Under the pieces are notes generated by a model. It worked only from the letters and a program-made list of their open reading frames with translations. It was not told the origin of the DNA and made no database searches. 64,000 nucleotides of DNA. Source: UBA1227 sp045629305. Lineage in GTDB: Bacteria > Bacillota > Clostridia > Oscillospirales > Acutalibacteraceae. The translations under genes and the position numbers were made by a program. How positions within the stretch are numbered: the stretch's first letter is position 1; each line of letters starts with the position of its first letter. Location of the stretch: the NCBI GenBank assembly GCA_045629305.1, contig JAZQQZ010000015.1, positions 12,107-76,106 of the forward strand. The letters run 5' to 3'. Of this stretch, positions 41,974 to 51,498 are shown in pieces.

Positions 41974-43305
41974 ATGGCACTTCTTACTAATGCGATTAAG
42001 GGCACACAGGATACCCTGCCAGCAGACAGCTACAAGATTAGGTTCGTTGAGGATACTGTAGCAGAGATTGCTGGAAATTATGGCTTTAAAGAAATACGCA
42101 CACCTGTTTTCGAGCATACAGAACTTTTCAATCGTTCTGTAGGCGATACAACAGATGTGGTTCAGAAAGAGATGTACACCTTCGAGGACAAGGGTGGACG
42201 TTCTATTACATTGCGCCCAGAAGGTACTGCTGGCGCAGTGCGTGCGTTCCTTGAGCACGGACTTTTTAACGACGCACTTCCGCAGAAGGTATTTTATTTC
42301 ACATCTTGCTATAGATATGAAAAACCACAGGCAGGACGTCTTCGTGAGTTTCACCAATTTGGTGTTGAATGCTTCGGTGCAGAAAGTGCAGCAGCAGATG
42401 CAGAGGTTATCTCACTCGCAAATGAGATTTTCGGTTTTCTTGGAATAGAGGGACTGGAACTTCAGATAAATTCAATAGGTTGTCCTACTTGCCGTGCAGA
42501 GTACCAGAAAGCTCTTCGTGAATATTTTGAGAGTAATAAGGGTGAGCTCTGTGAGACATGTCTTTCAAGACTTGAAAGAAATCCTATGAGAATTCTTGAT
42601 TGTAAGAATCCTTCATGTGGTGAGATTGCGAAGGGTGCACCTGTTGTGCTCGATTTCCTTTGTGATGATTGTAAAGAGCATTTCGAGAGTCTAAAGAAAT
42701 ATCTTGATGCTATGTGCATCCCATATAAAGTTAATCCGACAATTGTACGTGGACTTGATTACTATACAAGAACAGTATTTGAGTTCGTTGCAACCGGCAT
42801 AGGTGCCCAGGGCACCGTATGCGGAGGTGGTCGTTATGACGGCCTCTGCGAGGAGCTCGGTGGCAACCACATCCCAGCACTTGGCTTCGGCCTCGGTATG
42901 GAGAGACTTATGCTTGTGCTTGAAGCACAGGGAATCGAACTCCCAGCCGAGAACAGATGTAACATCTACCTCGCTCCAGCTGGCGAGGCCGCAGCACTTA
43001 AAGCTGCTGAGATTGCGACACATCTTAGAGAGGAAGGTATATTTGCCCTCTTCGATGTATCCGGTCGTGGTATCAAGGCACAGATGAAATATGCCAATAA
43101 AATAGGCGCCGAATATGTTGTCGTTATCGGTGATAACGAACTTGAATCCGGCGTCGTAAAACTTAAAAATATGGAGTCCGGTGAAGAGGTCGATGTAAAT
43201 CTTGAGACGCTCTCGGACGATTTCCTTGAGATTTCAATTCAACAATCAGTTGCGAATTTGGATCTCGGCGATAATTTCGATAATATACTTGGGGGCAAGT
43301 TTTAA
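41974..43305 (+). CDS. hisS: Histidyl-tRNA synthetase
   Basis: Class II synthetase of 443 residues. It starts with KGTQDTLPADSYK. Motif 2 is FYFTSCYRYEKPQAGRLREF. The histidine-specific loops are GLDYYTRTVFEF and GGGRYDGL, and motif 3 is ALGFGLGMERLML. The anticodon domain starts at NIYLAPAGEAAAL. A tail of about 25 residues (SIQQSVANLDLGDNF) extends past the usual end. It is coupled to aspS by a one-base overlap (TAATG), the standard hisS-aspS pair. Confidence 0.98.
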   Translation: MALLTNAIKGTQDTLPADSYKIRFVEDTVAEIAGNYGFKEIRTPVFEHTELFNRSVGDTTDVVQKEMYTFEDKGGRSITLRPEGTAGAVRAFLEHGLFNDALPQKVFYFTSCYRYEKPQAGRLREFHQFGVECFGAESAAADAEVISLANEIFGFLGIEGLELQINSIGCPTCRAEYQKALREYFESNKGELCETCLSRLERNPMRILDCKNPSCGEIAKGAPVVLDFLCDDCKEHFESLKKYLDAMCIPYKVNPTIVRGLDYYTRTVFEFVATGIGAQGTVCGGGRYDGLCEELGGNHIPALGFGLGMERLMLVLEAQGIELPAENRCNIYLAPAGEAAALKAAEIATHLREEGIFALFDVSGRGIKAQMKYANKIGAEYVVVIGDNELESGVVKLKNMESGEEVDVNLETLSDDFLEISIQQSVANLDLGDNFDNILGGKF

Positions 43306-45092
43306 TGGATAACATGAATGGTCTTAAAAGGACCAATTACTGTGGAGAATTTAATTCTTCATTCATCGGAAAAGAAGTTGTAGTCTGTGGTTGGGTTGCA
43401 AAGCAGCGCGACCTCGGATCACTTATATTTGTGGATCTTCGCGATCGCACTGGAATTGTTCAGCTCGCTTTCGACGATACTACAGATAAAGAACTTTTTG
43501 ACAAAGCATTTGCTGTTCGTTCTGAGTTCGTACTCATGGCGAAGGGCGTAGTTCGCGAACGTTCATCTAAGAATATGGATATCCCAACAGGTGAGGTTGA
43601 AATATTCGTAAATGACCTTCGCGTTCTTGGAAAATCTGAGACACCCCCATTTGAAATAGTTGAGGATTGTAAGACAGATGAACTTATCCGTCTTAAATAT
43701 AGATATCTCGACCTTAGAAGACCTGACCTTCAGAAGAATATTTTGATGCGTCATAAGATCACTAAGATCACACGTGACTTCTTTGACGAGAATGGTTTCA
43801 TCGAGATTGAGACACCAATGCTCATCAAGTCAACACCAGAGGGCGCACGTGACTTCCTTGTTCCATCACGTCTTCACAATGGCGACTTCTATGCACTTCC
43901 TCAGTCACCACAGCTATATAAGCAGCTCTCAATGGTAGCGGGCTTCGACCGCTATATGCAGGTTGCTCGCTGCTTCCGTGATGAGGATCTCCGTGCCGAC
44001 CGTCAGCCAGAGTTCACACAGATTGACCTTGAGATGTCTTTCGTTGATATGGAGGATGTTCTTGATATAGGCGAGCGCTATATGGTTCGTGTATTCAAAG
44101 AGGCACTCGGTGTAGATGTTGAACTTCCACTTCCTCGTCTTACTTATGATGAGGCAATGAGCCGCTTCGGCTCAGACAAGCCAGACACACGCTATGGTAT
44201 GGAACTTTACGATCTTTCAGATATCGTAAAGGACTGTGGATTCGGCGTATTCGAATCCGCTATCAGCGGAGGAGGTTCTGTTCGCGCTATCACCGCAAAG
44301 AACGCCGCATCCATCTATTCTCGTAAAGAGATAGACAAGATGACAGAGATGGCTAAGGGCATCGGTGCTAAAGGTATGGCATGGATTCGCTGGACAGACG
44401 AGGCATTGTCATCATCATTCGGCAAATTCATTTCTGAGGATAAGATGAATGAAATTATTAAGGCCGGCTCTCTTGAGCAGGGCGATGTTGCATTCATCAT
44501 TGGAGACACCAACGATACTCACGTAATGAGCATTCTTGGTGATATTCGTAAAGCTGCTGCAAAGAAGCTTGATATTATCCCACAGGACAAGTACAACCTT
44601 CTTTGGATAACAGAGTTCCCATTCTTTGAGTGGGACGAGGAACTTGAGACATTTGTTGCTATGCACCATCCGTTCACTGCTCCTATGGATGAATGTATCC
44701 CATATCTCGAGTCGGACAAGGCAAGCGTTCGTGCCAAGTGCTACGACCTCGTCCTTAACGGCATCGAGCTCGCTTCTGGATCTATTCGTATCACAGATCC
44801 AGAACTTCAGTCACGCATCTTCGATCTCCTTGGACTTTCCAAGGAGGAGGCACAGCAGAAGTTCGGCTATCTGCTCGATGCCTTCAAGTTCGGCCCACCG
44901 CCACACGGTGGCATGGGACTCGGTCTTGATAGACTTGTTATGCAGATGCTCCGCTGTGAGACACTTCGTGACGTAATTGCTTATCCGAAGAACAAGGATG
45001 CAATTGAGCCTATGACAATGGCTCCAAGTTCTGTTGATGATGAGCAACTTGCTGAGCTCGGCATTAAGCTTGATATTAAGACAGAAGAATAA
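43305..45092 (+). CDS. aspS: Aspartyl-tRNA synthetase
   Basis: Class II synthetase of 595 residues, the bacterial type with a GAD insertion domain. The N-terminal OB fold carries VCGWVAKQRDLGSLIFVDLR. Motif 2 is QVARCFRDEDLRADRQPEFT. The GAD insert covers VRAITAKNAASIYSRKEID. Motif 3 is GGMGLGLDRLVM. Whether it is strict for Asp or also charges tRNA-Asn cannot be read with confidence; no gatCAB genes are in the window. It ends at a strong terminator. Confidence 0.98.
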   Translation: MDNMNGLKRTNYCGEFNSSFIGKEVVVCGWVAKQRDLGSLIFVDLRDRTGIVQLAFDDTTDKELFDKAFAVRSEFVLMAKGVVRERSSKNMDIPTGEVEIFVNDLRVLGKSETPPFEIVEDCKTDELIRLKYRYLDLRRPDLQKNILMRHKITKITRDFFDENGFIEIETPMLIKSTPEGARDFLVPSRLHNGDFYALPQSPQLYKQLSMVAGFDRYMQVARCFRDEDLRADRQPEFTQIDLEMSFVDMEDVLDIGERYMVRVFKEALGVDVELPLPRLTYDEAMSRFGSDKPDTRYGMELYDLSDIVKDCGFGVFESAISGGGSVRAITAKNAASIYSRKEIDKMTEMAKGIGAKGMAWIRWTDEALSSSFGKFISEDKMNEIIKAGSLEQGDVAFIIGDTNDTHVMSILGDIRKAAAKKLDIIPQDKYNLLWITEFPFFEWDEELETFVAMHHPFTAPMDECIPYLESDKASVRAKCYDLVLNGIELASGSIRITDPELQSRIFDLLGLSKEEAQQKFGYLLDAFKFGPPPHGGMGLGLDRLVMQMLRCETLRDVIAYPKNKDAIEPMTMAPSSVDDEQLAELGIKLDIKTEE

Positions 45093-45103
45093 AGCAAAAA
45101 AAT

Positions 45104-45133
45104 AAGACCCGCTCTACTGAGCGGGTCTTTTGT
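45104..45133. terminator. Terminator of hisS-aspS
   Basis: AAGACCCGCTC and GAGCGGGTCTT form a perfect 11-bp stem with loop TACT, followed by TTGTTATT. The A-rich upstream side also lets it serve the convergent minus-strand gene. Confidence 0.94.
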
Positions 45134-45154
45134 TATTCTTTAATGAATAATTAA

Positions 45155-46180
45155 TTATTCACCCTTCATACCAAGGAGCTGCTTGCCGCCAAGTGAAACT
45201 TCGCAAGAAACTCTGATAGAATCTTCAATAGCTGCTTCGATATCATCTGGTGTTGCACCGAGACTAGCTGCGATGTTAGGATCGATGAAGATATCATCTG
45301 CCATAAGATCAGCTGTTGAGAATGGTGATGTTCCAGACTCGATGTTTCTCTTCTTATAATCGAATACGATTGGAAGAACGCCGAGCTTCATGCCAAATGC
45401 TGGAACGTAGATGATCTTTCTGTCATCACCCATGCCACGTGCTCTGTAAACGATCTTGAGGAATGGACCCCACTTCATGTTGTAGCAAGCACATGGAAGA
45501 GCCTCGAAGCCTTTTGATCTACGGATAGCTGAACCACAGATGCACTCACCAACCTGACGGCATGTAAGCATAGCTGTACCGCCACCTGGATAGAATGTGC
45601 ATGGAAGCTTATCCATGATCTTAATCTTATCGATGAGGATTGTCCATACTGGACGACGTCCTGGCTGTGTGCCGAAGATGTATGGAAGTTCAAGAATGTC
45701 AACTGAGAAGTTGTCGTCGCAAGAATCTTCACAGAACTTTTCCTGATCAAGACGAGACTGGATGTAAGGATTCTTCTTTACATAGTCTTTTCTTTCAGGA
45801 TGTAATTTTGCCCAATAAGCAAAGTAAGAGCCAAGTACTGTAGCGTGCTTAACGCCAACTTTCTTACAAAGTGGGAAAATTCTCTCAAGAGGTGCGATAT
45901 TGAACTTGTAGTACTTAGGAAGAACAGGAGCTTCCATCTCAACACGCTCGTCTACGCCAGCTGCGAATACGAAAGCATCTGCGCCTCTAAGCCAATCTTC
46001 AACTTCAGCGTCTGACCACTTGTTAATATCCTGGAAGATGATTTCCATCTCTTCTGGGATAGGTGCTCCCTCTGGAAGAGGAGGAAGAGCAAGTGTAGAA
46101 ACCTGGTGACCCTTAGCGATGAGCTGCTTTGCAGCTTCGCAACCGAGAAGACCAGTACCACCGATCATACAAATTTTCAT
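45155..46180 (-). CDS. NAD(P)-binding epimerase/dehydratase-like oxidoreductase
   Basis: A 341-residue protein of the extended short-chain dehydrogenase fold. The nucleotide loop is MKICMIGGTGLLGCEAAKQL. ADAFVFAAGVDERVEMEAP follows. A YxxxK catalytic pair is not obvious; YIQSRLDQEKF lies near the expected position, so the fold may be a non-catalytic or atypical member. The substrate is unknown. AAAGGAG precedes ATG and the promoter at 46217-46245 drives it alone. No neighbouring pathway genes help to define it. Confidence 0.8.
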   Translation of the reverse strand: MKICMIGGTGLLGCEAAKQLIAKGHQVSTLALPPLPEGAPIPEEMEIIFQDINKWSDAEVEDWLRGADAFVFAAGVDERVEMEAPVLPKYYKFNIAPLERIFPLCKKVGVKHATVLGSYFAYWAKLHPERKDYVKKNPYIQSRLDQEKFCEDSCDDNFSVDILELPYIFGTQPGRRPVWTILIDKIKIMDKLPCTFYPGGGTAMLTCRQVGECICGSAIRRSKGFEALPCACYNMKWGPFLKIVYRARGMGDDRKIIYVPAFGMKLGVLPIVFDYKKRNIESGTSPFSTADLMADDIFIDPNIAASLGATPDDIEAAIEDSIRVSCEVSLGGKQLLGMKGE

Positions 46181-46216
46181 GTGGATACAACTCCTTTTAT
46201 AGTTTTATGCTCCTAT

Positions 46217-46245
46217 ATTTTAAGTTTTTACATATGTAATGTCAA
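46217..46245 (-). promoter_or_regulatory. Predicted promoter of the epimerase-like gene
   Basis: On the minus strand TTGACA (46245-46240), a 17-base spacer and TAAAAT (46222-46217). Confidence 0.7.
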
Positions 46246-46339
46246 CCTAAATGTATTACAAACCTGTTGCTTTGTGAAAAAATATAAGAATTAAACAAAA
46301 AACATGCCTCAATTTCTATAAGGTTGCAGTGCTTAATCG

Positions 46340-46369
46340 TTGAAACGATAAGGCTCTTTATGATAAAAT
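46340..46369 (+). promoter_or_regulatory. Predicted promoter of the EF-G paralog
   Basis: TTGAAA (46340-46345), an 18-base spacer and TAAAAT (46364-46369). The rest of the 225-base divergent spacer holds the opposite promoter and no other clear signal. Confidence 0.5.
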
Positions 46370-46405
46370 TTTTAAGTAATGTAATATTCCCAAGGAGGAA
46401 TCTTA

Positions 46406-48481
46406 ATGAAAACTTATAATTCTAGCAATATTAGGAATATCGCTGTTGCAGGACATGCAGGACGCGGTAAGACAACACTCTGTGAGGCTATGCTCTACAC
46501 AGCAGGTGCGACAGATAGACTTGGTAAAGTAGCTGATGGAACAACAGTAATGGATTTCGATCCAGAGGAGAAGAAGCGTGGTGCTACTCTTATGAGTTCC
46601 GTTGCAAGTCTCGATTGGAAAGATGTAAAAGTTAATATCATCGACACTCCGGGTCTCTTTGATTTCGCAGGTGGTCTCTCAGAGGCAGCTCGTGCAGCAG
46701 GTTGTATGGTAATCGTTACGGACGCTGAAAAAGCTAAGTACGATGTAGGTGCAGAGAAAGCTTTTGAAGCAGCACAGGCACGTAATCTTTCAACAATGTT
46801 TGTAATCAATAAGACAGATGCTGAGAATGCTAATTTTGGTGACCTCTTTGAGGAACTTCAGGCAATTCACGGAACAAAGCTTTGCCCAGTAGTAGTTCCA
46901 TTCATCGAGGATGGAAAGATCAAGGCCCTTGTTGATTTCGGTCAGAATAAGGCGTTCACTTATACAAATGGTAAAGCATCAGAAATTCCAATGCCATCAA
47001 GTGCAAAGCTCGATGCTATGCGCGACATGTTCAACGAGTCTGTAGCAGGTGCATCAGAAGAACTTATGGAGAAGTTCTTTGAGGGTGAAGCATTCACAGA
47101 GCAGGAAGTTCGGGAAGGACTTCTCACTGGTGTAACAAACGGTGAAATCTATCCTGTATTTGCATGTTCAGGACTTACTCTTGAGGGTGTTGACCTTCTT
47201 CTTTCAGGTCTTGTAAATCTTCTTCCAGCAGCCGCATCTAAGACTTCAGAAGTTGCTGAAGATGCAGATGGAAAAGAAGTTGAGCTTAAGTGTGATCCAC
47301 AGGGTCCTCTTGCAGCAATCTGTTTCAAGACAGTAGCCGATCCATTCGTTGGTAAGCTCTCATTTGTAAAGGTAATTTCAGGTGAAATCAAGAATGATAC
47401 ACCTATCTATAATGCGCGCACAGGCAATTCTGAGCGTATGGGTAAAATCCTCTATCCACACGGTGGAAAGCAGGAGGATGGCACAGTTATAACAGCTGGT
47501 GATATCGCTATCCTTACAAAGCTTGCTGGTCTTAAGACTGGTGATACAATCTCAAGCCAGAAGCAGCCATTCACACTTAAGGGACTCAACCTTCCAGCAC
47601 CTTGCATGCCAATGGCAGTTTATGCAACAAAGAAGGGCGACGAAGAGAAGATTGCACAGGGTCTCATCAAACTTATGGACGAGGATCCAACAATCACTTT
47701 CGGCACTAACAAAGAGACAAAAGAGCAGGTTCTTTCAGGTCTTGGTGAGCAACACATTGATGTTGTAGTTGCAAAGCTTAAAGCTAAGTTCGGCGTTGAT
47801 GTTGAACTCCGTGCTCCGAAGGTTGCATACCGTGAGGCAATTAAGAAGAAAGTTGAAGTTCAGGGACGTTATAAGAAGCAGTCTGGTGGACATGGCCAGT
47901 TCGGTGATGTTTGGATTCGCTTCGAGCCTTGTGATGCTCCTGGTCTTGAGTTCGCAGAGGAAGTATTCGGCGGTGCGGTTCCAAAGAACTTCTTCCCAGC
48001 AGTAGAAAAGGGCCTTCAGGATTCTATCGAAAAAGGTGTCCTTGCAGGCTATCCAATGGTTGGTCTTAAAGCAACACTTTATGATGGTTCTTATCACCCA
48101 GTAGATTCATCAGAAATGTCTTTCAAGACGGCTGCATCTCTTGCATATAAAGAGGGTATTCCACAGGCAAGCCCAATCATCCTTGAGCCAATTGGAACAC
48201 TTACAGTTATAGTTCCTGATGACAACATGGGTGACATCATGGGCGATGTAACAAAGCGTCGTGGTCGTGTTCTTGGTATGGAACCACTCGAAGGAAAAGC
48301 AGGCATGCAGAAGCTCGTTGGTGAAGTTCCAATGGCTGAAGTTGCTGATTTCCCAACAGTTCTTCGTTCTGCTACAAAGGGCAAGGGCTCATTCTCAATC
48401 GAGTTTGCTCGTTATGAGGAGTGTCCAGCAGAGGTAGCACAGAAAGTTATCGAAGCTGCAAAGAAGGAAGCAGAAGAATAA
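46406..48481 (+). CDS. Elongation factor G paralog (EF-G2-like)
   Basis: A 691-residue translational GTPase with all EF-G domains. G1 is GHAGRGKTT at residues 16-24. G3 is DTPGLFDF at 80-87, where canonical EF-G has DTPGHVDF, so the catalytic histidine is replaced by Leu84. G4 is NKTD at 135-138. Domain IV carries KQSGGHGQFGDVWIRFEP. It is clearly a paralog and not the str-operon fusA. In Bacteroides an EF-G2 with weak or no GTPase supports growth under starvation; a similar role is only inferred here. It is expressed alone, with promoter and terminator. Confidence 0.92.
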   Translation: MKTYNSSNIRNIAVAGHAGRGKTTLCEAMLYTAGATDRLGKVADGTTVMDFDPEEKKRGATLMSSVASLDWKDVKVNIIDTPGLFDFAGGLSEAARAAGCMVIVTDAEKAKYDVGAEKAFEAAQARNLSTMFVINKTDAENANFGDLFEELQAIHGTKLCPVVVPFIEDGKIKALVDFGQNKAFTYTNGKASEIPMPSSAKLDAMRDMFNESVAGASEELMEKFFEGEAFTEQEVREGLLTGVTNGEIYPVFACSGLTLEGVDLLLSGLVNLLPAAASKTSEVAEDADGKEVELKCDPQGPLAAICFKTVADPFVGKLSFVKVISGEIKNDTPIYNARTGNSERMGKILYPHGGKQEDGTVITAGDIAILTKLAGLKTGDTISSQKQPFTLKGLNLPAPCMPMAVYATKKGDEEKIAQGLIKLMDEDPTITFGTNKETKEQVLSGLGEQHIDVVVAKLKAKFGVDVELRAPKVAYREAIKKKVEVQGRYKKQSGGHGQFGDVWIRFEPCDAPGLEFAEEVFGGAVPKNFFPAVEKGLQDSIEKGVLAGYPMVGLKATLYDGSYHPVDSSEMSFKTAASLAYKEGIPQASPIILEPIGTLTVIVPDDNMGDIMGDVTKRRGRVLGMEPLEGKAGMQKLVGEVPMAEVADFPTVLRSATKGKGSFSIEFARYEECPAEVAQKVIEAAKKEAEE

Positions 48482-48493
48482 TTTATTTAAAAT

Positions 48494-48532
48494 GCGCTCC
48501 AGAGATTTCTCTGGGGCGCTTTTATTTTTTAT
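48494..48532 (+). terminator. Terminator of the EF-G paralog gene
   Basis: GCGCTCCAGAG pairs with CTCTGGGGCGC with one G-T pair, followed by TTTTATTTTTT. Confidence 0.92.
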
Positions 48533-48533
48533 C

Positions 48534-48562
48534 TTTACAATATACCTTTAAAATGTTAATAT
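48534..48562 (+). promoter_or_regulatory. Predicted promoter of the membrane transport cluster
   Basis: TTTACA (48534-48539), a 17-base spacer and TAATAT (48557-48562). The leader of about 47 bases is too short for a manganese riboswitch. Confidence 0.55.
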
Positions 48563-48615
48563 TCCTATTGTGTCGCTTATACACGCGCGTTTTATTATTA
48601 AGGTTAGGTGTAAAA

Positions 48616-49509
48616 ATGTTAAATCAAATCATTGACATTTTAATAGATGTTGTTCTTGATACGGTGAAGATTTTGCCGTTCCTTTTCATAACATATCTTG
48701 CTATGGAATATATTGAACATAAGACAGGCGATAAAGCCAAGGAGACAATCAAGAAGTCCGGAAAAGTCGGACCCCTTGTAGGTGCTCTACTTGGCGTATG
48801 CCCACAGTGCGGCTTCTCGGCCGCTGCATCCAGCTTGTATGCTGGACGCATCGTAACTGTTGGCACACTTATCGCCGTATATCTTTCAACATCAGATGAG
48901 ATGCTTCCAATATTTATTTCGGAGCAGGTGCCTGCCCTTGACATATTAAAGATTTTAGGACTTAAAGCACTTATTGCTCTCATTGTTGGATTTGCAATTG
49001 ATATAGCTGCAAATGCACTTATAAAGAGCAGATCTCATTCTCCGGAACCAGAGATTGGTCATCTTTGCGAGCATGACCATTGTCATTGCGAGGAAGAGGG
49101 AATCTTAAAGTCTGCAATTCATCATACTCTTCAGATTATCGCATTCATTTTCGCAATTTCTTTGGTGCTGGATTTCGTTATTGAGTTCATTGGCCAGGAG
49201 GCGCTTGCGAACTTTATTACCAACAAACCGATAATTGGCGAACTTGTTGCAGGACTTATCGGTCTTATTCCGAATTGTGCTGCATCGGTTGTAATCACTC
49301 AACTCTATCTTGAGGGTGCCCTTTCCTTCGGTGCTATGATGAGCGGTCTTCTCGTTGGAGCGGGCATCGGTCTTGTAGTTCTTTTCAGAATGAACGAGAA
49401 CAAGATTCGCAATTTGGAGATAGTTGGAATTCTTTATGTTGCCGGTGTAATATTCGGAATTTTGATTGAACTTTTCGATGTAGCAGGACTCATCGGTATT
49501 GGTATATAG
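48616..49509 (+). CDS. Putative metal exporter of the ArsP_2 / putative manganese transporter family
   Basis: A polytopic membrane protein of 297 residues made of two similar halves. Each half has a family loop: GVCPQCGFSAAASSLY with GTLIAVYLSTSDEML in the first, and GLIPNCAASVVITQLY in the second. A His/Cys-rich cytoplasmic loop lies between them (HLCEHDHCHCEEEG), consistent with metal binding. Substrate assignment in this family (arsenic, manganese) is not settled. The ATG at 48616 was chosen because upstream codons run into the EF-G gene and terminator. Confidence 0.85.
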   Translation: MLNQIIDILIDVVLDTVKILPFLFITYLAMEYIEHKTGDKAKETIKKSGKVGPLVGALLGVCPQCGFSAAASSLYAGRIVTVGTLIAVYLSTSDEMLPIFISEQVPALDILKILGLKALIALIVGFAIDIAANALIKSRSHSPEPEIGHLCEHDHCHCEEEGILKSAIHHTLQIIAFIFAISLVLDFVIEFIGQEALANFITNKPIIGELVAGLIGLIPNCAASVVITQLYLEGALSFGAMMSGLLVGAGIGLVVLFRMNENKIRNLEIVGILYVAGVIFGILIELFDVAGLIGIGI

Positions 49510-49518
49510 GAGCATTAA

Positions 49519-50283
49519 ATGGAATCATCTAGAGAAAAGGCATATGAGTTTCTGACCGTTGCTCTTGAAATGGGAGAATCTCTTATGGACTGTGGCGCGG
49601 AGGTTAACCGTGTTGAAGATACGCTTGACCGCATGGGCAGAGCGTACGGCGCTACAGAGATGAATGTACTTGTAATTACAACATCAATAGTTGTAACAAT
49701 GGAACTTACGGAAGGCAATTCAATCACGCTTACGAGAAGAATTTCGAGTAGGGGATCGATTGACTTTAGAAAACTTTCGAGAATCAACGATGTAAGTCGT
49801 AGATATTGTAATGGGGAACTATCAGTTCCTGAACTTAAAGAGGAATATCAGAGAGCCATTCGCCCGACAACGAAACCGATACGAATGTACATCGGTAGCG
49901 CACTCGCTGCGGGCGCATTTGCTGTATTCTTCGGTGGAAAGATTTGGGACGGTTTGGTAGCCGCTTTATTTGGCTTACTAATTTGTCTCTTGCAGAAAAA
50001 GGTATCTCCGCTTGCACCGAATCCAATTATTTATAATATAGGTGTTGGATTTGTGGTTGGTCTTGGAGTATGTCTTCTTACAAGGTTTATTCCAGTTCTC
50101 AATCTCGATAAAATTTTGATAGGCGATATAATGTTGCTTATCCCTGGAGTTGCTATGACGAACTCCATAAAAGATATGCTCATCGGTGATACGGTTACGG
50201 GCTCTATGAGACTTATTGAATCAGTCATGTGGGCGGGTGCTCTCGCCGCAGGATTTATCATGGCTTTTTGGATTGTGTGGTGA
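49519..50283 (+). CDS. Threonine/serine exporter, ThrE N-terminal (YjjP-like) subunit
   Basis: A 254-residue protein. The cytoplasmic ThrE/DUF1212 domain (EMGESLMDCGAEVNRVEDT, VVTMELTEGNS) is followed by about five membrane helices (GSALAAGAFAVFFGG, VGFVVGLGVCLL, LLIPGVAMTNSIKDML). In Corynebacterium ThrE is one chain; here, as in E. coli YjjP/YjjB, the halves are separate genes. The partner starts five bases later. E. coli YjjPB is linked to succinate export, so threonine should be treated as a family name only. Confidence 0.88.
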   Translation: MESSREKAYEFLTVALEMGESLMDCGAEVNRVEDTLDRMGRAYGATEMNVLVITTSIVVTMELTEGNSITLTRRISSRGSIDFRKLSRINDVSRRYCNGELSVPELKEEYQRAIRPTTKPIRMYIGSALAAGAFAVFFGGKIWDGLVAALFGLLICLLQKKVSPLAPNPIIYNIGVGFVVGLGVCLLTRFIPVLNLDKILIGDIMLLIPGVAMTNSIKDMLIGDTVTGSMRLIESVMWAGALAAGFIMAFWIVW

Positions 50284-50287
50284 GTAT

Positions 50288-50749
50288 ATGGAAACTAAAA
50301 TGATTGTAATTCAAATTATAACTGCCGCGCTCGGCGCATTTGGTTTCGCATTGCTCTACAGACTTCGTCCGGAGCACTTGCCACTTGCGGCCCTCGGCGG
50401 CGCCCTCACATGGGGCATATATCTTCTCGGACTTAATTTCACCGAAAACATTTTCGCAGCGTCTCTTGTCGCTTCTATCTTCTGCGCATTCTACGCAGAA
50501 GTTCTTGCGAAGCTTCTAAAGACGCCTGCGACAGTCTTCCTTATCCCGTCAATAATTTCACTTATTCCGGGAGGCTCGCTCTACTATACGATGAGCGAAC
50601 TTGTTCAAAAGGACCTGACATCATCTTGGTATTACGCAAGACTCACCATTCAATATGCACTCGCAATTGCACTTGGTATAAGTCTTGTATGGGCAATTTG
50701 GGCTATGCTTTTCCAGAGGAAAAAGCGAGTTCAAGAAGTGGATAAATAG
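50288..50749 (+). CDS. Threonine/serine exporter, ThrE C-terminal (YjjB-like) subunit
   Basis: A 153-residue membrane protein of the ThrE_2 (YjjB) family with about four hydrophobic helices. It starts METKMIVIQIITAALGAFGF and carries the family core AEVLAKLLKTPATVFLIPSI and LIPGGSLYYTM. ATG at 50288 follows the partner stop by four bases; an in-frame start further upstream would overlap the partner and is not needed. Together the two would make the transporter. Confidence 0.88.
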   Translation: METKMIVIQIITAALGAFGFALLYRLRPEHLPLAALGGALTWGIYLLGLNFTENIFAASLVASIFCAFYAEVLAKLLKTPATVFLIPSIISLIPGGSLYYTMSELVQKDLTSSWYYARLTIQYALAIALGISLVWAIWAMLFQRKKRVQEVDK

Positions 50750-50763
50750 ATTGGAGACCCTTT

Positions 50764-51486
50764 ATGAAAATTGTAGCTTATTTATCTTTGGGAATTGGTG
50801 TAGTAATTCTTATTGCTTTCCTTATGGCTCGTAAAGACGGTGCCAATATTAAGGCAGTAATATTAAAGTCACTTACATCAGTAGCTTTCATGTCGATTGC
50901 TGTATCATCATTCCTTGCAGCAGATGTTAACAGGTCCTTCGGTTATTTTGTGATTATCGGCCTTCTCTTCGGACTTCTCGGAGATATCTGGCTGGATCTT
51001 AAATTCATCTATAAAGAGGACAATGATGCATTTACATTTGCAGGCTTTTGCGTATTCGCAGTACAGCATGTTTTCCTTATAGTTGGTCTCCTTATCAACT
51101 ATGCTGATTGGAGCAACACAATGGGCGTACTTCACGCAATCATTCCAATCGTTGTTGGTATGGGCGCAGGAATACTCAATGTTATGTTCCTTGAAAAGCC
51201 AATGAAACTTGAATATGGTAAGTTCAAGGCAATCACAGGAATCTATGGTGGAATTCTCATTTCTATGACAATTCTTTCAGTTTCACTTGCTGCTTATTGG
51301 GACTTCGGTGTAAACACACTTAATCTCATGTTCGCAGGTGCCGTTCCTTTCCTTATCTCTGACCTTATTCTTTCGGGCACATATTTTGGAGAGGGCAAGA
51401 ATAGACCAATTGATGTAATAACTAATCATGCAACTTATTATATCGGTCAGTTCCTTATGGCACTTTCACTTTTATTCCTTGCATAA
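50764..51486 (+). CDS. YhhN family (lysoplasmalogenase-like) membrane protein
   Basis: A 240-residue protein with about eight hydrophobic helices. The YhhN/TMEM86 pattern is visible: KSLTSVAFMSIA near the N-terminus, GLLGDIWLDL, FAGFCVFAVQHVFLI, and C-terminal PFLISDLILSGTYF. Animal relatives hydrolyse lysoplasmalogens. Clostridia often contain plasmalogens, so a lipid role is plausible but not shown. The stop (51484-51486) is in the same frame as pyk, which begins about 12 bases later. Confidence 0.82.
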   Translation: MKIVAYLSLGIGVVILIAFLMARKDGANIKAVILKSLTSVAFMSIAVSSFLAADVNRSFGYFVIIGLLFGLLGDIWLDLKFIYKEDNDAFTFAGFCVFAVQHVFLIVGLLINYADWSNTMGVLHAIIPIVVGMGAGILNVMFLEKPMKLEYGKFKAITGIYGGILISMTILSVSLAAYWDFGVNTLNLMFAGAVPFLISDLILSGTYFGEGKNRPIDVITNHATYYIGQFLMALSLLFLA

Positions 51487-51498
51487 GGGGAGATTATT

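Noticed and set aside
48563..48615. Manganese (yybP-ykoY) riboswitch in front of the putative metal exporter
   Set aside because: The leader after the predicted promoter is only about 47 bases and shows no such fold.
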